Source: Schizophyllum amplum
Taxonomy: Eukaryota; Basidiomycota; Agaricomycetes; Agaricales; Schizophyllaceae
Assembly (NCBI GenBank): GCA_007026445.1
Contig: VDMD01000192.1
Coordinates: forward strand, 1 to 37,781
Length of the DNA stretch: 37,781 nt
Direction of reading: 5' to 3'
Below, piece after piece: positions 1 through 9,086 of the stretch. A program made the position numbers and the translations under genes. The notes beneath the pieces were generated by a model. That model was not told the DNA's origin. It saw only the letters and a list, made by a program, of their open reading frames with translations, and ran no database searches. Each line of letters opens with the position of its first letter. Position 1 is the stretch's first letter.

Positions 1-846
1 AGCCTGCCGGTGGGACCACTACCCGCCAACGTTTCGCAATCAAGGTGGCCTTCGACATCGAAGGCACCGCCTTGGGCAGCAAACTGAAGGACAATCTGCG
101 CCAAGAAGCCCTCTTCTACCACCAGAATCTCGGCAAACTACAAGGAGACGCGGTTCCAAAACATTACGGTGTTTGGTACGGCCGGACAAGTTGGGGTGTC
201 ACCATCGCATGCGCAATCATGGAGTGGGGTGGCATGCCATACAGCAGGCGGTTTTTCGATGGACTGGGGGATAGGGCAGACAGGAGGTGTGCAGTGTGAT
301 GATTACACGAAGCTTACGCTAATGTCTGACAGGTTGAAAGTCATGCAAGCGCTCAAGGCCGTTCACGACGCCGGTTACCAGCACAACAATCTCATGCACG
401 ATCACACGCACCATTTTCTCTACGACACGGAACGCGAGAGGGCGTGCATCATTGACTTCGCTTGCGCGGACAAACACGTCTGCCATCTCAACATGCCCAT
501 GAAGGAATACACAACCCTCCCGCTGCACATATATTTGGATGCGAAGAATTATGCGACCTTGCGTGCGCTCTGCATTTTTTCGGCGTCGGTCCTTGTACGT
601 ATCTATGTATCTCGCTTGTGCGCGACTTGCTGACGAATCCTTCGCGTAGCTTATGGCCGTGGCGCAGATCCCGAGGTCCAGGCGGCAAACGAAAGGGCCA
701 AGGAGAGATATCTCAGACAATGCGCAATACGCGAGGCAAAAGAACGCACGGACGCTCTTGCTGCCCGAAGATTGCGTGCGTTACGCGATGCTGGCAAGCA
801 AGCCTCATCGACATCCGGTGTCGGTCCAGCTGTGCGTGTGCATTAA
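1..846 (+). pseudogene. Kinase-like family copy 1 (5'-truncated by window edge, frameshifted)
   Basis: This is the 3' part of a fungal protein-kinase-like gene, matched exon by exon to the two related copies in this window. The exons are 1-286, 333-594 and 650-846, with 46 and 55 nt GT-AG introns. Visible blocks are FAIKVAF (beta-3-like Lys), KHYGVWYGRT, CAIMEWGG (hinge-like), VHDAGYQHNNL (catalytic-loop position) and CIIDFA (DFG position). The C-terminal block is ADPEVQAANERAKERYL. The reading frame breaks once in exon 2: one C is missing from the run at 515-517, and the following PPAAHIFGCEEL block is in another frame. Adding one base gives an exon of 263 nt, the same as copy 3. The catalytic Asp is Asn (HNN instead of HND), so even a repaired product may lack phosphotransfer activity. 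The substrate is unknown. Confidence 0.72.
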
Positions 847-1544
847 TTGCCGCCAGCTAACTACTGTACCAAGCAAATATCAATGTAACATACTGCGTTC
901 GTAGTCGAGACTGATGACGCAGACACTTGCGGCAGATTCGCTGAGCTCCCAGACCATTGACTGACAGGCAGTATGCCCGCCGCTCGACGCTGCGGCTGAC
1001 AGAAACGAACGGGCAAGAGGATGGCGTCACGTGGTGTAATGTTGATGCGCGCGACTGAACCTAGACAGCCGACTTGAACCAGTCCTCCTGCGCGGGGGCC
1101 ACCACCTTCGGCGGCGGGCGGTTGAACGGGATTCGGACATCGGATTGATCGGGCGGAAGGAAGTCAAGCAAGAAGAACAAACCCTAGCTGAATGTGGCGG
1201 GGGCGGGTACACCTTTGGAGATTGCGGCTATCCCGCCAGCGGAGAACCGGCGGGCGATGGGCGCGGCAGTATAACTGAGAGGAAATAGTTTTTCTAGTCC
1301 CTTAGTACGTACCTACACAGGTAGACGCAGATGCGACGCGCATATGCATACTATCACTACTGTCAGTCTTAGTCTCCGCGTCCACGACGTATGACGAGTT
1401 GTGAACATTCTTGCTAGCACTCACAGTATTTGCTGGACGAAAGAAAGACCTGAGAATGGCACCATTGTGCCTCGGCCCTCGGTGTCTGCTTGATCACGTC
1501 TATGTAGTATAGGACCGTGACGTTACGGTTTGCTCTGCGGTTCC
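847..1544. other. Intergenic, no gene seen
   Basis: About 0.7 kb separates kinase copy 1 from the promoter of copy 2. I see no coding blocks shared with either copy, no RNA gene and no clear repeat. Short open frames here have no splice-consistent extension. Confidence 0.5.
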
Positions 1545-1558
1545 GCGGCCACGTGATG
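1545..1558 (+). promoter_or_regulatory. Conserved E-box-type element upstream of kinase copy 2
   Basis: The 14-mer GCGGCCACGTGATG ends 63 bp before the copy 2 ATG. The identical 14-mer lies 65 bp before the copy 3 ATG in that gene's own orientation. It contains CACGTG, the core bound by fungal bHLH factors. Identity and spacing show common descent of the two promoters; a regulatory function is inferred. Confidence 0.5.
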
Positions 1559-1620
1559 CTAATGTCACGCCACTGTTGCTCGCCGCTGACCACCATTGTT
1601 CTTCAACTCATACCACCATC

Positions 1621-2729
1621 ATGCCTCAGCAACCACTTCTCGGCGGAAAATCTGGCGCTAGCATTCGATTTGCGGGCACAGACTCGAGTGGTATACTTCG
1701 ACCCATCAACTATGGATGCACAGGAGTGGACGCGAACTCCTTCCATACACTCCCCGATCTTCGCCTCGCCACCGCTCTACCGCGTATGCGTGGCAAGGTC
1801 ATCCCATTCGAGAAATACAGCAAATGGTGCTACGAGTGGTTCACGACACCTTCACTCGTGTTCTACGCGGAGGCTGTCTCGTCTGATCCGTCCGCACACC
1901 GTCATCGTCTCGCAATCAAGGCTGTCTTTAACATCGAGGGCAGCGGCTCGGGCAGCAGTCGCCTGGAATATCTGCGGCGGGAAGCTCTTTTCTATGACAA
2001 AGCAATCTCAGCAAGCTGCAAGGGGATGCCGTGCCAAACATTACGGTGTATGGCAGGGTCGAACATGCTGGGGCGCTACCGTCGCATGTGCGATTATGGA
2101 ATGGGGTGGCCAGCCATACAAAACCAAACTATTCGATAAAACGGCTGGACAGGGCGGATAGGAGGTGCGTACTTTGCGATTGACCATGAGATTTGTACTG
2201 ACATCTTGTCAGGTTGAAGGTTATGCAAGCCCTCAAAGCCGTGCACGACGCCGGCTATCAACATAACAATCTCATGGACATCGATACCAACCATTACCTT
2301 TACGACGCGGTTCGCGAGAAGGCGTTCATAATCGACTTCGCATCGGTCAAAAGCACGTCTGCCATCTACACATGCCTATGAAGGAATACTATGGGCCTCC
2401 CGCTGCTCACATATTCGGATGCGAGGAGTTGCACGATCTCGCGACCGCTATCAATTTTTCAAAAATGGTCCTTGTGCGTGGCTGATTATTCTTTCTGCCC
2501 TACACCTCACTGACGACTGCTGTGCGTAGCATATGGCCCTGGCGCGGATCCTGAGGTCCGGGAGGCGAACGAAAGGGCGAAGGAAAAGTATCTCAGAGAT
2601 TGTGCGATCCGAGACGCAAAGAAGCGCGCCGCTGGCCATGCCGCTCGACAACGGCTACAATCCGCCGGAGATGCTGGCAAGCAGCCCTCATTGGCATGCG
2701 GTATCGGTTCCCCTGTGCGAGTGCATTGA
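1621..2729 (+). pseudogene. Kinase-like family copy 2 (multiply frameshifted)
   Basis: This is a full-length relative of the kinase-like gene at 7672-8773 (-). It starts with the same MPQQPLLGGK N-terminus and a CCACCATCATG start context. Exons by homology are 1621-2164, 2213-2473 and 2530-2729, with 48 and 56 nt introns still carrying GT and AG. Five indels break the frame. They are +2 near 2003-2012, -1 in CCAAACATT near 2037, +1 in the A4 run at 2137-2140, -1 near 2342-2348, and -1 in the T run near 2455-2460. Exon lengths of 544 and 261 nt against the expected 542 and 263 agree with this count. The catalytic-loop motif is HNNL, so the Asp is lost as in copy 1. Five breaks make a sequencing artefact an unlikely full explanation. 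The C-terminal ADPEVREANERAKEKYL block ends at TGA 2727-2729. Confidence 0.8.
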
Positions 2730-3012
2730 TTGCCACAAGCGAGTACGCTAGATTAGTAGAATCATTGTACCATACTGCATTCCTCCTCATGCCTGTCTCG
2801 CTAAGTGACCAAATCTCTTCCGTAGGTGTCGAACGCGATGCTCAAGCTGCGCTCGCCTCTCACAGAGGGTGGCACTCTCGCAGTCACCTAACCTGGGTTC
2901 TAAGACTAAGACCTTAGATCTTAGAGACTGGATGTGCCCTCTATTCCAGTGCTATGTATATGCCGGAATAGATCCGCCATCTGCAGAGGCTAGTAATCTA
3001 CAAAAATGGCCC
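2730..3012. other. Intergenic, convergent 3' ends
   Basis: About 280 bp lies between the 3' end of kinase copy 2 and the stop codon of DES1. The equivalent spacer in the mirrored arm (7576-7671) is only about 97 bp, so extra sequence was gained here or lost there. No gene is seen. Confidence 0.5.
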
Positions 3013-4602
3013 CTACGCATTCCTGATGTCGTAGCTGTCGTCGTTCTCGAGATCTCCAGGCGTGTCGGCGGCCAGCTTGAGCGGCGCGGCTTTGCATGCA
3101 ATGCTGTTCGCTGCGTGGCTATTCGCCCCATCAGCCTTCACTTTCTCCGCCGCACCACTGGCGTTCGCCTTGGGCGCTACGCCATTCGTTTTCTCCACTA
3201 CACCATTCGCGCCCGCCGCTGTCGCCGGCCGCGCCTTGCGCTTCGCGCGCGCAAAGATGCCGACCTCGGGGTCGCGGATGAAGTTGACGATGATCATCGG
3301 CCACGAGGGGTGCGATGGAATGGTGTCGTAGAACTCGGGGGCGAGGGCTTTGAGCGCGGGCAGCCGCGTCCAGGCGACGGAGGGGAAGTCGTGGTGCTCG
3401 TTGTGGTAGCCGACCTGGTGGGGGTTGATGGTTAGCAAAAGTAGGTAAGCATTCATAGCACGAGGAAGCAAGGGCCGTCTGTCCCGGCAGGGAAGACAGT
3501 GATAGCACACAAAACGATGATTGCTCGGCACTCACGTTATACGCCAGAATATTCAGCGGTCCGTAGTAGCTGTACGTCTCCTGCTCGAGGCCGTCCCACA
3601 AATAGTGCTCCCCAATGAAGTGCCCCGCGCAGGGATGCAAGCTCCCCGCAAAGAACGAGCTGAAGAGCAGATAGAAGTAAGAGAAAAGGCCGAAGTTGCT
3701 GATCAGGAGGTAGTCAAAGAACACTACGACGACGAAGTTGGCCGCATGCCACCGGGTTAGTGTCTGCGAGCGGATGAATCCAGGGCGCAGGGCGTAGAAC
3801 AAGATCTGGAAGGTGGCGAAAAAGACCTTGCCGAGCACGTTGTTGAGGCAGAGCAGCTCGGGGCGGGAGGGCAGGTCCGTGTCCACTCCATCCTCGCCCA
3901 GGTAGCGGTGGTGCTCCATGTGGTAGCGCTATGGTGCACTGGTGAGTAGGGTAAGCAGAGGAATGTCATTGACAGTTACCTTGAACATTGCCGCATACGG
4001 AATGCCGATGGGCAGGTTGGCGAAAATGGCAAGTGACTTGTTGGCCCAGATGCTCTTGAACGCGAGGCTGTGCGTGATCTCATGAATGGCAAGGAAGAGA
4101 TTGTGGTTCGCGGTGCCCCCAACAATGTACGCCAGAGCTATGAACTTCCATGACAGCGGGTACGTGTTGCGGAGATAGTATGCGACTGAGAACTGCAGGC
4201 CGACCACGAACGCGACGACGTATTTCGTAACAGATGTGTAGCCCATGAGCTTCGTGACCTGGACATAAATTCAGCGATGTACAACCTTGGTAGAGCGTCG
4301 CAGCGCACCTCTGGGTGAGCCTTCATGATCGCGGCCCTTCGCGACCGATGGGGCTCCTCCGTCATGAGCCACAGGAAGTCGGAGGAGTCCTGAGGGGGTG
4401 CGACGTGCGACGCGCCATCGTCCTTGGCCGTAGGCGCAATGACTACCGTCCGACGCGGTGACCTGCGCTCTTTTTCGGACGCCTTCGCCTGCTGTGCGGC
4501 GCTGGTGTGCTCGGCGCCGCCGTACAGGCTGTAGTCTGGGGAATATCAGCTGATGCATTGTGAGCAAGGGGCTACAGCCACACCTGTCCTTTCCAGTATC
4601 AT
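3013..4602 (-). CDS. DES1: Sphingolipid delta(4)-desaturase (dihydroceramide desaturase), DES1 family
   Basis: This is a membrane di-iron desaturase of the endoplasmic reticulum that introduces the delta-4 double bond into dihydroceramide. Exons on the minus strand are 4602-4584, 4535-4309, 4258-3980, 3928-3536 and 3414-3013. They sum to 1320 nt (439 aa), all with GT-AG introns. The three histidine boxes are present: HEITH (about 141-145), HMEHH (178-182) and HNEHH (310-314). The family signatures DFLW..TEEPH..RR, FANLPIGIPY and VGYHNEHHDFP are also present. Animal DES1 is about 320 aa; the extra length is an unrelated N-terminus and an Ala/Lys-rich tail. The 19-nt first coding exon is the least certain part; its frame and splice sites fit. 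The gene is divergent from ARPC2. A decayed partial copy lies inverted at 6612-7575. Confidence 0.9.
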
Positions 4603-4837
4603 GACTGGAGAAAAGAGAGTGGCAGAGGAGATCACCTCCTGCTAAATATCTGGCTTGGCTGGTCGATGGCGGGCGAGAACGACGGCGGCGAGCACAGGCG
4701 CCAAGGCGTCGGAAGCCCGGTCCGCAGCATCACGTCTGGATTAGGGAATGTATTCCCATCCGCGCGCCCACATCCTCCTTCAGCCTTCCTCCATCATCTC
4801 ATTCACGAACTCAACACGACTGTCTTGAACTGCTATC
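4603..4837. promoter_or_regulatory. Bidirectional DES1/ARPC2 intergenic promoter region
   Basis: Only 235 bp separate the divergent start codons of DES1 (-, 4602) and ARPC2 (+, 4838). Both promoters must lie here or overlap. No clear TATA box is visible. Shared control is an inference from spacing. Confidence 0.55.
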
Positions 4838-5974
4838 ATGATTCTGTTAGAGGTACGGAGCAACATACTGATGATATGAAGGAATGAAACGAACTCCCAC
4901 CAGCCTCACAATACCATCATCCAAACGACTATCAACGACAAGCTCGTCAAGTACGCAGTCGAGCGCTTCGTGACTCGCGACCTGTCTCATGTGCTCTTGC
5001 AGGCCCTCATCGCTTGATGTCTCTTTTGTCGACTTCGATGGCGTGAGGTTCCATCTCGGCACCCCAGATTCCGCGCGCAAGACGCTCCTGCAGCTCTCGA
5101 TGAGCATCCACTGCTGGTCAGAGCTCGTCCAATACGGCGCCCTCGACATCCTCAAGCGGGAATACGGCGCTCTCCTCCAAGACTCTAGCGCGACCTCCCC
5201 AGAGTACAACGTCAGCTTGCTGATCGACCTGGAGCAGATCCCGACTGGCGCAGGTGCGTGTCATGCTTTTCGCAGCGATGCGTATGTTGATACAATGCCC
5301 AGAGGAACGCGCGGCGTTCATTGAGTCCGTGGCCTTGCTCAAGCGCAACGCCATGGCAGCACCGTTCGAACGCGCCTTTGCCGAGCAAAAGGAATTTGAG
5401 GCATCCGGCGCGTCGGGCCAATTCATGCAGATTCACTACCGCGACGAGGAAGCCATCTACATCCAAGCCTCCCCCGACCGCGTTACCGTCATCTTCTCCA
5501 CGATCTTCAAGGATGAGACGGACCGCGTGTACGGCAAGGTCTTCCTCCAGGAGTTCGTCGATGCCCGCCGTCTCCCCACCATCCAAACCGCTCCGCAGGT
5601 GCTATACACAAACCGCGAGCCGCCGTTGGAGGTTCGGCACCTGCCCCTCCCACCGCCGTCGGAGGACATTGGCTACGTGACCTTCGTGCTCTTCCCCCGC
5701 CACTTTACCAACCCCACCGTCGCCGCGGGGACGATATCGCATATTCAGCTATTCCGCGACTACCTGCACTACCACATCAAGTGTTCGAAGGCGTACATGC
5801 ACTCGCGGATGCGCTTCCGTGTGGCGGAGTTCCAGAAGGTGCTCAATCGCGCGAAGATGGAGAAGACAGAGACGGCAGAGAAGAGGACGGTCACGTACGT
5901 GTGCAATCTTATGTCGGGCGTCTGCAGCTGTGCTGATACTGTGCTGCAGGGGCCGCACCATGGTCTCGCGATGA
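4838..5974 (+). CDS. ARPC2: Actin-related protein 2/3 complex subunit 2 (p34)
   Basis: This is the p34 subunit of the Arp2/3 complex, which nucleates branched actin filaments at endocytic patches. Exons are 4838-4852, 4904-4950, 5003-5253, 5303-5894 and 5950-5974. They sum to 930 nt (309 aa; human ARPC2 is 300 aa). Family blocks in order are [92 protein letters not shown], then [20 protein letters not shown]. The tail is VTGRTMVSR. Phases join correctly at all four introns (49-55 nt). The first coding exon is only 15 nt, but MILLE is the conserved N-terminus, so the start is well supported. The gene is intact and sits in the spacer of the inverted duplication. Confidence 0.95.
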
Positions 5975-6611
5975 ACGATAAATGGTACGGACGCGCAAAA
6001 TATCTTGTAGCTCCTTGTACAATGCGGAACTTCCTTCCTGTGGACTTTGAACCCGTCTGACTGGCTCAGCCGCTTTGCGCCAATGTCCTTGGAGCCGTGC
6101 TAAGGATTGGACTCCCGAAACACTCGAAGACTTTATGCCTTGTCTGCATCATCCGGCGTGCTGCGTGCCCCATCTCATGAGGATCCTGGCCATACAATAT
6201 GCTTGCCTCGACGCTATAGACCACGTCCTCGGATACAGGAAGTGACAGGATGGATCACCTTCATTCTCTGAGAGCCGTACAGCAGATTCTTGGCTCCTGG
6301 GCATCTCCTGCTACTGATCACAAACAGTCACAAACACCTCATATGTTTTTCTGCTTTCGCCCCAGGCCCCGTTGATGTAAGTACGGATCCTGAGCCTCTG
6401 TATACGATCGCTCAACGTCTGCAGATCCTGCGACCTACTCCGATCCGTCGGGATCCAGACTACCAGTACTAACCGAATTGGCCTCGTTTTCTTATTCGTC
6501 GTTCTGGCTCACATGATCATGCTCACTGGCAGGCCCATAGAGAGCACAATCAAGCGCTTCTTCCATTTCTGCGAGCTCGTGCTGTAGCGCCTTGTCAACT
6601 GATGAGGTTTT
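5975..6611. other. Intergenic, no gene seen
   Basis: This 637 bp stretch lies between ARPC2 and the breakpoint of the duplicated DES1 arm. I found no trace of DES1 exons 1-2 here, so the duplicated arm ends within exon 3. No other feature is supported. Confidence 0.5.
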
Positions 6612-7575
6612 CCCTTATGCGGCGATGTTCAAGGTGATTGCCATTGACATCCCTCTACTTGGCCTACTCACCAGGACATCATATCGCTACTACATAGAAC
6701 ACTACCGCTACCTAGAGGAGGATGGCGTGGTACGGACGCCGTTGCCACTTGCCTCAACAATGTCCTCGGCAAAATCTTCTTCGTGACGCGTCACGCGTCA
6801 CCTTCCAGATCTGCTCATGCGCCGGGTTCATCCACTCGCAAACCCTGACCTGGTGGCATCCGGCTAACTTCGTCGTCGGTTTGTTTTTCGACTGGCTCCT
6901 GATCGGCAACTTTGCTATCTTTCCCTACTTATAAGTGCTTTTCAGCTCATTTCGCGGGGGGTCTGCATCCCTGTGTGAGGCACTTGATTAGGGGCACAAC
7001 TTGTGGGATAGCCTGCAGCAGGAGACGTACAGCTACTACGTGCAGCTGAATATCCTCGCGTAGAACATGAGTGCCGGGTAGTCCCTCTTGCGTGTAATTG
7101 CAGTCTCGTATGAAGTCGGTCCTCGACATGCGTACTTTTGCCGTCTTGCAACGGATTCATCTTCTGGTGCTAACCACCCCTCCCCAGGTCCATTAACACA
7201 AGGAGCATTCACCACTTCCCCTCCATCGCCTAGACATGCCCTAGCTCCAGAGTTTTACGAAACCATCTCGTCGCACCCCTCGTGGCCGATATTCATCTTC
7301 AATTACTTGGGTAATCCGAGGTGGGCATCTTCGCGCGCGCGAAGCTTGGCAGGGCAAGGCAGGCTGCTGCTGCGAGTGTGGACGGTGTAGCGCGGAAAGC
7401 AAATAGCGTTGTGGCAAAAGCTTACGGCGCTGCGGAGAACGGCCACGCGGAGAAAGCGAACGGTGGTGGGACGACAAACGAAGTTTGAACTGTGACCAAA
7501 GGCAAACGGCGTCACCGCGTGCAACACGCCTAGAGGCCTAGAGAACGACGGCAGCCAAGTATGACATCAGGAATC
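6612..7575 (+). pseudogene. Decayed partial DES1 desaturase copy
   Basis: This is the inverted copy of the DES1 gene at 3013-about 4000, starting inside exon 3 at PYAAMFK. Introns are still recognisable: GTGATTGCC follows the MFK block, as in the intact gene. It therefore arose by DNA duplication, not by retrotransposition. The HMEHH box has become YIEHY. The third box is disrupted near 7180-7230, where HNEHHDFP is replaced by broken frames. TAA after FPYL near 6932 and TAG after the SYY..LNILA block near 7060 stop translation. A GTCACGC duplication near 6787-6799 adds another break. Homology continues to the C-terminal DIRN region at about 7575. It cannot encode an active desaturase. Confidence 0.88.
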
Positions 7576-7671
7576 GTGGAAATGGTATCAATATTGATAA
7601 TCAAGTAGTCTGCTGTCTAGATTACACTTAGCTGCTCTGCCTAGGCGCTATGGCATGTAGACAACTGATTG

Positions 7672-8773
7672 TCAGTGGGCACGTATAGCTGCAACGGTGG
7701 GCACAGTTCGCTTCCTCGCTTCGCTAGCCTGCAGTCGAGCAGCTCTGATTGCAGCCACCTGCTTGTCCGCCTCCCGTGTCGCGCACTCCATGAGATATTG
7801 CTGCGTAGCCTTTTCGTTCGCAGCTTGAACCTCGGGGTCCGCCTCAGGTCCGAAAGCTGTGTGATTTGTGAGCGAAGGCGGAACCAGGAAGCGCTAAACA
7901 CGTACATGCGCCCATCCCAAAGAATCTAACAATGACCGCGATATTGTGAAGCTCGTTGCATCCAAATATATGTGGCGCGGGAGGTGTCGTGTATGGCTTC
8001 ATCTCCATATTGAGGTGGCATCTATGCCTTTCGGCCGTCGAGAAGTCGATGATGAAGGCTTTCTCGCGCTCTCTATCGTAGAGGAGGTGTCTGTACTCCT
8101 TGTCTATGAGGTCGTTATGCACGCAGCCAATGTCGTGGACAGCTTTGAGTGATTGCATGATGTTGAGCCTATTTGAGAATTGACATTGATGAGTACATCG
8201 ACTCGTCGCAGAAATGAACACAAGACGCACCGTCTGTCTGCTCTTTCCAGCCGCGGATCGACCACCGCTCGCACGTAGGATTCGCCGGCCCATTCCATGA
8301 TCGCGCAAGCCACAGTAGCGCCCGAAGAGGTTCGGCCGAACCAAACACCGTAGTGTTTCGGGACAGCAATGCCTTGCAGCTTGTTCAGGTGTTGGTGGTA
8401 GAAGAGAGCCTCTCGGCGGAAGTTCTCCCTGAAGCAGTCGCCGAGGGTGTCCGGTCTCGACATTGAAGGCCACCTTGAGCGCGAAGCGGCTGGCGAGGGG
8501 CGGATGGGTGACTCGCTTCGTCTCCGCAGGGAATATGAGCGCAGAGCGCGAGAGCCACTTGTTGCATGATGTGCTATACTCCTCAAAAGGGAGGGTTCTA
8601 TCGCGTATGCGAGGTAGTGTTGTGACGAGGCGAGCTTCAGGAAGAGTGTGGAAACAATTCTCGTCTATTCCCTTCCGGCCGTATTTGATAGGGCGAAGGA
8701 TGATAGCAGAGTCTGCACCAGCAAATTTGATGACGACGCCGGGTTTGCCCCCGAGAAGCGGCTGCTGAGGCAT
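7672..8773 (-). CDS. Fungal kinase-like protein, copy 3 (one frameshift in this sequence)
   Basis: This is the best-preserved member of the kinase-like family. Exons are 8773-8231, 8168-7906 and 7856-7672, with 62 and 49 nt introns, giving 991 nt. The frame breaks once near 8448-8457 (ACCGGAC), between FALKVAFNVE and the FRENFRREALFYH block. Removing one base gives 990 nt and 329 aa. Kinase-like features in order are ALKVAF (Lys), KHYGVWFGRT, CAIMEWAG (hinge-like), VHNDL (catalytic loop with Asp), AFIIDFS (DFG position) and ERHRCHLNM. The usual loop Asn is not clear and the DFG Gly is absent, so activity is uncertain. The closest general match from memory is the basidiomycete FunK1-like kinase group, not a classical Ser/Thr kinase. 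It may be a young pseudogene or a gene with one sequence error. Confidence 0.75.
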
Positions 8774-8837
8774 GATGATGGTGGTTCGAGTCGAAGTTCA
8801 AGAATCAAGTGGCTTACGTTGGTTGCTGTTGATCAAA

Positions 8838-8851
8838 CATCACGTGGCCGC
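8838..8851 (-). promoter_or_regulatory. Conserved E-box-type element upstream of kinase copy 3
   Basis: This is the same 14-mer as at 1545-1558, in the gene's own orientation, 65 bp before the ATG. It marks the extent of the inverted duplication into the promoter and carries a CACGTG core. Function is inferred. Confidence 0.5.
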
Positions 8852-9043
8852 GTATTGATTGCATCACATATGATCAGATCACGCAGCCGCATTGTCCGTT
8901 AATTGTCCGTCACATTTACTTAGGCCGACCTCATGGCGCTTGCTCCTCCCAGGCTCCTCCCATACTCGACTTGGTCCCAAATGCTGATGCTTTGTGAATG
9001 CTATTCTTGCCCGCTGCGTCTTTGTCTTTGTCCGACAAGTCTC

Positions 9044-9050
9044 TATATAA
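9044..9050 (+). promoter_or_regulatory. TATA box of the 9087 gene
   Basis: TATATAA lies 37 bp upstream of the chosen ATG, after a pyrimidine-rich stretch. The short distance implies a very short 5' leader, or that translation starts further downstream. Confidence 0.45.
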
Positions 9051-9086
9051 TGGGGTCACAGCTATGTATCCGTGCAAGCCCTCCAG

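Noticed and set aside
8780..8800. GGTTCGAGTC resembling a tRNA B box
   Set aside because: No A box, acceptor stem or cloverleaf can be formed around it; it lies in the kinase copy 3 leader.
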